Assembly: GCA_031472005.1 (NCBI GenBank)
Contig: PZJY01000010.1
Coordinates: 2,046,001-2,110,000 of the forward strand
DNA: 64,000 nt
Direction: 5' to 3'
DNA from: Tetracladium setigerum
Taxonomy: Eukaryota; Ascomycota; Leotiomycetes; Helotiales
The translations under genes were made by a program, and so were the position numbers. Shown one piece after another: positions 55,391 through 64,000 of the stretch. Position 1 is the first letter of the stretch, and every line of letters begins with the position of its first letter. Under the pieces are notes generated by a model, which was not told where the DNA came from, made no database searches, and worked only from the letters and a program-made list of their open reading frames with translations.

Positions 55391-58253
55391 GGCGGTGAGA
55401 ACGGAGGGGTCGATTTGGTGGATTTGGGCTGTATATCTGCAAGATGATAGTAGTTCGCTTACCGCTGGCCAACAAATTCTGAGGTGGCTAAAGCAGATCG
55501 GGTTCAAATGACCAGATAAATGGAGTCGACAAACAGATTGATCGTTCTTCGGGGGTTTTATGGGAATGGCAGATAATGGAGGGCAGGCCAACAAGACTTC
55601 TTCGATAGCAGAAAATGATGTTCTGTTCAGTCAAGGTCTGTCTGAGAACTGTCTCTGAATCCCAGTAGCGAGTTTTGATGAGAGTGTTCTCTTTGTTGGC
55701 TGCTGGCAGCGTCTTGGATCCGACCTGGGGTAGCTTGTTCGTTCGTTTGCTCATCCAAAGCACTGATTGGGGAGAGCCGAGGGCGAGATCAGACACCATG
55801 TACCAAGTTCAAGAGTTGGGTGAAAACAAGTTCTGAGTCCTTGACTCCTTGGTTGCTTTTATGAGCAAAGAAAGGTTGTGTTCGGGGGAAACGATCAAAC
55901 TAAAGAGTTATTTTCAAGAAAACAGCTCTGAGAATATGGTGGTTTCCTCAAAATAATATGAACTCCTTCTTCTATGTGGGCTCTTTGCTCCCGTGCCCGT
56001 TGCCATCGGTCGTAGATTACAGCAACAGACTTCCGTACTTGAGGCACTCATCGAGGAAGAGTGTTTCACTACACAACTTTCACAGTAACAGAGCTGCCGG
56101 CAAGAAGAGATAGAAACCAGTACGTGACAGTAGAGTATCTGTTGCCAGTCCAAATTGGGGAGTTTGACATCGGTAGAAAATGGCGCTTGTGCCCGAATCG
56201 GAAGTAGTCTTGTTTGAAATGGTGAGCAAATCTGCTGAGTGCATTCGTTGACAACGACTCTTGGACCGGGTGGCTGCAGTATTTGCGGATGCGCCACTGT
56301 AGCTGGTTGCTCAGTTTTTATTTGCGAACAAAGAGAGGAAAGTAACTTGGGAAATAGAGCACGAGGAGATTGACCGACTCGATGTACGTGGATGAAAACT
56401 TATCAATAGCTCACTGGGGCCTACAAGCTAGTTTTAAGAGGAAAAGCAAAAAAGGGGAGTTGAACAGCCAGTACCAATGTTCTCTCAAAGACACTTTCAG
56501 CAGCTCCAAATGTCAGCACCCCTTACAGGATGTTGGGCCCATGCCTGCATCCGTCTGGGCTACAGAATCTCCTCCAGTCGGTCAAAGAACTTCTACCATC
56601 CTTCGAGAAAGTGGAGGAGAAGAGTTTCTTGACCGTAACTACTGCACAGACTGCACCTGTCATTTGGAAAACACAGCAGAGGCAAAAGAAGCTTGCATAC
56701 ACGCAACTTGCGGAATTCTGTACCTGGACCTAACATCTCAAAAGTCAAAGTGCCTAATTGGCGATTCGAAAGGGATTTCGTGGAAAGACTAGTGGGTAAC
56801 CATACTTGGAGAACCCGGAACTACCTTTCCATGCTCAACCCTCTAGCTTTCAAATGGAACTACAACATGCGAAATAGACAGAATGTACAACACCAGAGGG
56901 AGACAAATTTCAACTGAAACCGGAATCTACAATCAACAAAGGACGTCAAATAGTTAATGATGTTGACCTCATGCTCGACTCGAAGTTTGGAATCAGCCAC
57001 TGCACTCATAGAAATCAAGCACATCCAGTGGCTACCCGGATTTTACCCATGCGGCGTCTCATGCTTCAGACCAACTACGTTCTCGTTACCATAGATCAGC
57101 AAACGGAGATGAGAGGCCTCAAGCAACTCAATTGAGATATCAATTGGCCACGTTCACCGTCACAACCAGTCTAGAGTCCCTGGAGCAATGTCGGACCCCC
57201 CTTACGCAGACTCGAAAGCATTCAGTGGCTCTGAGAAAAGTGATATATGCATCATTAACTCTCGAAAGAGCCTCGTGCATATGTTGAGGTTCATGTGCAA
57301 GTCCGCAGTCGTACAGTACACTCATCCTGGAGGTCGAAAAGGGCTCCTAGGACGGAGCAATTCTTCATCTCGTCAATCTCCATAGATACGAGGGTAAAAA
57401 GAGATGAAAGAACGATGCAGGGGAGTCCCAAATAGTATAATAAACTGTTCCAAGACCTCCCACAAAGTCACGAAGTTGCGGATCTCGCACCCTGGAAGCC
57501 GTCACGGTTTCAGATCTCTTGAACGCGTGGAGAGTAAGCACTCGGCCGATCAATTCTAGGTAATTGCAACGTGGAGTAGAGAAAAGAGGGAGTTAGAGAC
57601 GGGAGAATGCATCTTGTGGTATATCGGAGGAGATGCTCATGGGGAAGGCATGCCATGGTGGTACGTCGTAGTTTGTGCATGAGTAGTTCCACCAACATGA
57701 TGCACGGCCGTTGGGGTGTAACTGCTACGATACTATCCTGATATGGTATATGGTAGGGTGGTCTGTGGCCAGGTTTGTGGAGGTTTGATTTGGGATCAGG
57801 GCACGAAATGAAGGGTCACAGTTGCTGTTCGTGTGTTGACTGGAGATCGATATATTTGGGTTTCGGAGATTTTCTTGATATCAGAAAGCCACAATGGAAA
57901 GTGGGGCCATACGTTCACGTGCTGAGACTGGCGGATTGATGACTAACACGCGCCAAGCGTTTAACCGCGACCGAAGGACGCGACCCTGGCGGGACAAAGA
58001 AGGGTGAAGGGTAAACAAACAACGACCAGTTCTGAGCTTGCATCTTCTCAACTTTCATTCAGCAACATCAACAACAACAACAACACCACCACCTCCCCGG
58101 CCTTTCAAGTCCAACAGGCGGGGTTTGATTAACCTTAATTTCTGCGGTTCTTTTGTGTTTTCACATCTCGACTGCGATTGCGCTCACTCACATACAACCA
58201 CCCTCTTTACACCCACCAGCCTACCCTGGTTGCCCCCCATCGATCTCTTCACA
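55391..58253. promoter_or_regulatory. 2.9-kb divergent upstream region, Xbp1-like / TOP2
   Basis: No gene was recognised in nearly 3 kb between divergent starts. A 140-codon frame at 56370-56792 (+) has no motif. Long upstream regions with extended leaders are common for fungal regulators, so much of it may be 5' leader and promoter of the Xbp1-like gene. TOP2-proximal boxes are listed separately. Confidence 0.45.
57946..57996 (+). promoter_or_regulatory. MBF/E2F-like boxes upstream of TOP2
   Basis: Within 51 bases lie two ACGCG cores (57948-57952 in ACACGCGCCAAG, and 57978-57982 in GGACGCGACC) and one GGCGGGA (57988-57994). ACGCG is the core of the MCB element bound by fungal MBF, and GGCGGG resembles the metazoan E2F site. 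They lie about 260-310 bases upstream of the TOP2 ATG, which fits the known G1/S or S/G2 expression of topoisomerase II. The boxes are seen; the function is inferred. Confidence 0.4.
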
Positions 58254-61200
58254 ATGGACGACTCGGTCATGGACGACTCAGTCTTTGACGACTATGGTGA
58301 CTCGGATGACTTCGCACCAGTCCCTGCTCCTGTAAGATATATCGATCTATTCTAGTTGCAACGACCCAGCTTTTTTACATCCCTCTTCCCTATTCAGATC
58401 AGCATCTGCCAATACTTAGAGCAGACATTGCTAACCCCAATAACCTCCCAGAAACCAAAGGCGAAAACTGCAGTAAAGAAGGCACCTGCTGCGCCGAAAG
58501 TACCCAAGACGACAAAGGCAGCCGCACCAAAGAAGATGGTCCAGTCAACTTTAAAGACGACCAAACTCGCGACGAAAAAGCGTCCCAAGCCCGAGAGCGA
58601 GGACGACGAGGACGTGTCAGATGCAGACTCTGCAAAGGACGCCTCGGCTCTTTCACACACACCGCCGAGCGCGAAGAAGCAGAAAAAGGCACCTGCCAAA
58701 AAGTCGACAGGCGCGCCTTTACAGGATATCGCAAACGATAGCATGATGGTAGACGATGATGATGAGGACGAGAAACCTCGACCGCCCCCAAAAAAGAAGA
58801 CCGCAACAGAGCAGTATCAGAAGCTCACCCAACTCGAGCACATCATCAAGCGCCCGGATACATACATTGGTTCGGTGGAGCGAACTGAGCAACAGATGTG
58901 GGTTTTCAATTCGCAGTCCTCCGAGATGGAGCTTCGGAAAGTCCAATTTGTTCCTGGTCTATACAAGATTTTCGACGAAATTCTGGTCAATGCGGCGGAT
59001 AACAAACAGCGAGATGCGACGATGAAAAATATCAAGGTCGTTATGGACCGCGAGACTGGTCAAATCAGTGTTGAGAACGATGGGCGAGGTATCCCTGTTC
59101 AAATGCACGAGGTACGCTCCTCCTGATGATTTCTCTTTGCCACAAATCTAATCAATCTACAGAAAGAGAAAGTCTGGATTCCAGAGATGATTTTCGGACA
59201 TCTTCTCGCTGGTTCCAATTTCGACGATGAAGAACAGAAGACCACTGGTGGTCGAAATGGTTACGGAGCAAAGCTTTGTAATATCTTCAGTACCGAATTC
59301 ATTCTGGAGACCCAAGATTCAAACACCGGAAAGCGCTACAAGCAAACGTGGACCGACAATATGAGCAAAATGGGAAAAGCCAAAATTTCAGCCAGCAAAT
59401 CATCGGATTTTACCCGCGTTACTTTCTCGCCCGACTACCAGAAATTTAAGATGAATGGCATCGACGATGACTTTGAGGCTCTCGTGAAGCGTCGTGTCTA
59501 CGATATGGCTGGTACCATGAAGGGTGTGAAGGTCTCTCTCAATGGGACTGTGATCAAGTTGAATTTCACCAGCTACATCAAGATGTATGCAAAGGCAATC
59601 AACAAGGAGCGTGGTTTGGAGGACGGTGGATCTATCGTCGATACGGTCATTGTTGACGATCCAAAGAACCATGAGAAGTGGGAGGTTGGGTTCGCTGTCT
59701 CCGATGGATCGTTCCAACAAGTATCCTTCGTTAACTCAATCGCTACTACCTTTGGTGGAACCCACGTCACCTATATTTCTGACCAGATTTGCGAGAAGCT
59801 CATGGCAGTCGTGAAGAAGAAGAATCCAAAGGGTGCTGCTCTCAAAACAAACCAAATCAAGAACCACATCTTCTTGTTCGTTAATTGTTTGATCGTCAAC
59901 CCAGCTTTTACCTCCCAGACCAAGGAGCAGTTGACTACCAAGGCTCGACAATTTGGCAGCAAATGTGTTTTGTCCGATGCCTTTCTGAAAAAGATTGGTG
60001 AGACTGATGCTGTTCAAAACATCCTCAACTTTGCCCAAGCAAAGGCAGATTCAATTCTCACCAAGAGTGACGGTAACAGGAGATCACGTATGAGCAACCC
60101 TAAGCTTGTCGATGCCAATCTTGCCGGTACCAAACGTGGCTATGAGTGCACTTTGATTCTCACAGAAGGTGACTCCGCCAAGGGTCTTGCTGTTGCTGGC
60201 CGTGCAATCCTTGATCCCGATCGTATCGGCGTATTTCCTCTACGAGGTAAATTACTCAACGTTCGCGATGCAAGTATTGATCAAATTAGCAAGAACGCCG
60301 AAATCAACAACATCAAGCAGTTCCTTGGTCTGAAGCACAAGACGGTCTACAAGGATACCACGACTCTTCGATACGGACATCTCATGATTATGGCCGATCA
60401 GGATCACGATGGTAGTCATATCAAGGGCCTTCTTATCAACTTTCTCCAGGTGCAGTTTCCTAGTCTTCTCAAGCTACCAGACTTCTTCCGAGAGTTCATC
60501 ACACCAATTGTGAAAGTTTGGAAGGGTCCGAATCCCAAAAGGCCCATCAACTTACGGTCATTCTTTACCTTGCCACAATACGAAGAATGGAAAGAGGTAC
60601 ATGCAAATGACAAGGGCTGGAAACACAAGTACTACAAGGGTCTGGGAACTTCCGACCCTGCGGATGCTCAGATTTACTTTAGCAACCTTGACGACCACCT
60701 CAGAGAGTTTGAGACGATGAAGCCTAACGAAGAAGAGATGATCGAGCTTGCTTTCTCCAAGAAGAAGGCTGACGCTCGAAAGGCATGGCTTGGAAACTTC
60801 GTTCCTGGAACGTACCTAGATCATTCTACAAAGACCCTAACTTATGACAATTTCGTCAACAAGGAGTTGATTCTATTCTCCATGGCCGACAATCTTCGTT
60901 CAATTCCGTCTGTCATTGACGGTTTCAAGCCTGGTCAGCGAAAGGTTATGTTTGCTTGCTTCAAACGAAACCTCGTTCGGGACATGAAAGTTGTTGAGCT
61001 GGCTGGTTATGTGTCTGAAAACACGGCCTATCATCACGGTGAAGCATCTATGCACATGACGATTATTGGTCTTGCTCAGAACTTCGTCGGATCTAACAAC
61101 ATCAATTGTCTGGAGCCAAGTGGAAGTTTCGGATCCAGACTCGCAGGTGGTAGCGACGCTGCTAGTCCTCGTTACATTTTCACGAGACTTTCTCCTTTTG

Positions 61201-63868
61201 CCCGGCGTGTGTTCTCCCAGATGGATGAGCCCATTTATGAACACAATGTCGATGACGGTCGCTCTATCGAACCAACCATGTATGCCCCAATCATTCCAAT
61301 GGTTCTCGTAAACGGCGCAGATGGTATTGGCACTGGATGGAGTACCACAATTCCCAACTACCACCCTGTTGATATTGTCAACAACTTGAAGCGCCGAATG
61401 GGTCGTGTGACTCCTGGCGACGAGGAGGAAAAGCCTTTCACGACCATGATGCCTTGGTTCCGTGGATGGAAAGGTACACCAGAGGAAATTTCTCCTGGCA
61501 AGTACAGCTTCAATGGTATTGTCCGAGAGACGGGCGAGAAGGAGGTGGAAATCACTGAACTTCCAATTCGTGTTTGGACCGATGATTTCAAAGGCAGGCT
61601 CGAAGATATCATCAAGGCTGAGAAGACACCTTCTTTCATCAAGGACTACAAGGAGTACAACGACCATCAGAGTGTTCACTTCATCATTCAAATGGATGAG
61701 AAGCACATGAAGGCTTCCTTGGCTGAGGGCCTGCACGAGCGTTTCAAGCTCAATAAGACCATCAATACCACGAATTTGGTTGCCTTCAATGAGCATGGAC
61801 AGATCAAGAAGTACGATAATGTTGAGGATATCCTCGAGGAATTCTACACATATCGTCTGAGGATGTACACTAAACGAAAGGTAGCAGTAGCCCAATTCCC
61901 ATCATGACCTTCACTAACTGTATTAGGCATACTGGCTGCAAAAGATGGCCTCAGAGTATCGCAAGTTGAAAAATCAAGCTCGATTTGTCATGGAAATCAT
62001 TGAGAACAAACTTGTTGTGTCCAAGAAGAAGAAGCCTGTCCTCGTTGCTGAGCTTCGCAAGCGAGATTATGAGGCATTCCCAAAAGTAAAGGACGCCCAG
62101 AAGGCAGGGGAAACCGAGGACGTCGTCGAGAATGAGGATGATGTTGGCGCTGATGATGATGGCGGAGCTCGTGACTTCGATTATCTCCTTGGTGTAAGTT
62201 CGTTTGAAGTTTCTCTAGTATCAAACTGACGGATTATAGCTTCCTATTTGGTCGTTGACCCAAGAGCGAATTGAAAAACTAAAATCTCAAATGGCCAGCA
62301 AGAAGGAAGAGCATGATGCCCTAGAGAGTCTCAGCGAGAAGGATCTATGGGTCCAAGATCTTGATGCTTTCGTTGCCGAGTGGGAACATCAATTGAAGGA
62401 GACGGCCGATTATGAAAAGACCGTTCGAAACACAAACCGTCGCCATTCTCGTAAGATCGGTGCTGGCAAGGGTGCCAAATCCAAGGCATCCAAGAAGGAC
62501 GAGGAATACAACCCCAAGCCGTCAAAGGCAGCTGCAAAGGGGGGTGTTGTCAAGGTGGAAAACAAGCCTCACAAGAAGTTCTTGGAGATGTTCAACGGCG
62601 ACAAGACAAAAGCCAAGCCCAAGCCTTCCCTTGGACTTGATGGTGTCGACGATGATGCAATGTCTGGTTTATCAGATGATGATTTCGACGCCTTGGTTGC
62701 ATCGAAGTCGTCCAGAGAAGAAACTGCTTCATCTTCCTCCCGTGCTGTGAGCGCGGCACCTGTCAATGGCCGAACCAAGCGTGCTGCTGCGGTTGCTCCC
62801 AAGAAATGGGTTATTGATGATGATGAGGAGTCCGAGAGCGACGATGGTAAACTGCTTGGTGACATAGGAGATATGGTTAAGGGTATTGGCGGTGGAAATG
62901 CTGACGAGACTTTGCCTACAAACGGCCGGGTTTCGTTATACCAGGCTCGTCCGACAAGCAGCCACGGTCCATCTGCAAGCAGCGAGCTTCCCAAGATCAA
63001 GTCAAAGGCCAGCAGAAATTTTGATCTGAGCGATGATGATGATCAGACCAATTATGAGATGCTGGCTAGATCTTCGCCTCATAAGTCCGCACCACTCAAG
63101 GACGAGCTTGACAGTTTCTTGTCGGACGACGATGAGCCATTACCAGTTAAGAAAGCCGCCGCTAAACCCGCACCAGCCAAGCAAGTCCGCAAGCCCAAGG
63201 CAGTTCCAGTTTCAAAGGCTGTTGCTGCGCCGAAACCAACTGTTCTCTCTCCAGCAGCCAAGGCTTATGCCGCCAAGCAGAGCAAGGCGAATCTCACAAA
63301 GAACATGACTTACAGTGAGGATGAGGACGATCTCGACATGGATGATGCTCCTCCTTCAAAGCCAGCTGCAAGCGCCAAGGTCGCTTCAAAGCGGTCAGCT
63401 ATTAGCGATGATGAAGATGAGGACATAGATTCTCCTCCTCCAAAGATACCTGCCCCCAAGCTAGCTGCTCGTGCAAAGCTTGTTCCAAAGAAGAAGGTGG
63501 TCAGTGAGGATGAAGATATGGATTCCCCACCACCCAAGCCCGTCTCCCGAGGCAAGCCAGCAAAAAAGAGCGCAATCAGCGACGACGAGAGCGACATGGA
63601 GATTCTTGCACCAAAGTCACGCAAACCATCTGGGAAGAAGACTGCCATCAGCGAGGACGAAGATGACTTGGATTTAGATGATGAGGTCTTGCCTCCGCCC
63701 AAGCCATCAGGACGTGGTCGACCAGCTCGCTCGGCTGCTGTTGCCGCAGCGGCGAAGAAGAAGCCGATTTATGTTGATTCCGAGGATGAGGATGAGGAGA
63801 TGGCTGATGATGTCGATGAGTCTGCTCTTATTGACGATGAGGAGAGTGAGGATTATGAGAGCGAATAA
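58254..63868 (+). CDS. TOP2: DNA topoisomerase II
   Basis: Five exons: 58254-58331, 58452-59111, 59163-61880, 61927-62193 and 62240-63868. All introns are GT...AG and phase 0, giving 1,783 residues. An acidic N-terminus (MDDSVMDDSVFDDYGDSDDF) and a Lys/Ala-rich linker precede the GHKL ATPase: EILVNAADNKQRD, SVENDGRGIPVQMHE and GGRNGYGAKLCNIFS. The TOPRIM domain has LILTEGDSAKGLA (Glu581) and MADQDHDGSHIKGL. The catalytic tyrosine is in DAASPRYIFTRL (about residue 917). DGIGTGWSTTIPNYHP is also diagnostic. The last 450 or so residues alternate acidic clusters (SDDED) with Lys/Pro/Ala-rich segments, the usual divergent regulatory tail with many potential CK2 sites. The enzyme passes one duplex through another to decatenate chromosomes. 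It is nuclear and essential. The gene is complete with no frame break. Confidence 0.98.
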
Positions 63869-64000
63869 ATCTCTGCACAATCGGTGGTTACGCAGTACAT
63901 GGTAGTGGGCATTTTCTGCGGTGGCGTTATGGGATGGATGGATAGTTTTACTTGCTTGCTTGCCTGCTCATGGTCGAGGGCGCTGGTGGGAAGATTCAAA
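63869..64000. other. TOP2 3' flank
   Basis: The last 132 bases follow the TOP2 stop and include a CTTGC repeat (63951-63965) similar to the one near 52750. No gene. Confidence 0.4.

Noticed and set aside
56370..56792. 140-codon + strand frame upstream of TOP2
   Set aside because: No recognisable domain or splice-linked continuation; probably chance within a long promoter/leader region.
60900..61895. 331-codon minus-strand open frame
   Set aside because: Antisense shadow of the TOP2 exon; no motif of its own.

Overview
This window is nuclear DNA of a filamentous ascomycete (Pezizomycotina; a leotiomycete-like fungus would fit, but that is inference). Genes are split by short introns of about 45-125 nt with GT...AG ends and CTAAC/CTGAC-like branch sites. 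The families present are fungal: an HsbA-type hydrophobic-surface-binding protein, SREBP-type bHLH factors without membrane anchors, an Xbp1/APSES-type regulator, a DUF3638 giant protein, a DUF7580 fragment and fungal sugar transporters. Nothing bacterial, viral or organellar was recognised, and no tRNA, rRNA or CRISPR array was identified by eye.

Left part (1-20.4 kb): gene-poor accessory DNA. An HsbA-like secreted protein (729-1560, -) is followed by remnants: an HMG-box exon near 3.9 kb, a Zn2Cys6-type regulator middle region near 4.7 kb and a WD40-like scrap near 5.4 kb. Then come a hexose-type MFS transporter (7324-9075, -), a decayed SREBP-like bHLH gene (10.5-11.2 kb, -) and an intact SREBP-like bHLH gene (13264-14205, +). 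Two small two-exon genes of unknown function (15948-16417 and 18616-19058, both -) are clearly paralogous. They flank a possible unknown gene (16813-17717, +). A broken DUF7580 gene closes the section.

Middle (21-38.7 kb): an arylsulfotransferase-like secreted protein (+), the GPI transamidase subunit GPI8 (-), a histidine-phosphatase family protein (+) and a 9.6-kb gene for a DUF6606/DUF3638/DUF3645 protein of about 3,170 residues (+).

Right-middle (38.9-48.3 kb): a TA-rich, RIP-like island, then a carbon-metabolism neighbourhood: the C-terminal stub of a sugar transporter, a dihydroxyacetone kinase (-), a dihydroxyacetone-synthase/transketolase pseudogene (+) and an IlvD/Edd-family dehydratase (+). 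DHA synthase and DHA kinase catalyse successive steps of the DHA route, so this looks like a once-functional, now eroding module.

Right end (49-64 kb): conserved housekeeping genes: glutathione S-transferase (-), the Hsp90 co-chaperone CNS1 (+), an Xbp1-like APSES/KilA-N regulator (-) and DNA topoisomerase II TOP2 (+).

A feature running through the whole window is the single-base frame break. In at least seven otherwise well-preserved genes the reading frame is restored by adding one base to a short homopolymer. The simplest explanation is homopolymer undercalling in the assembly, but the DHA synthase and the first bHLH gene also carry in-frame stops and look truly dead. Readers should treat frame-broken genes as probably full length unless listed as pseudogenes.
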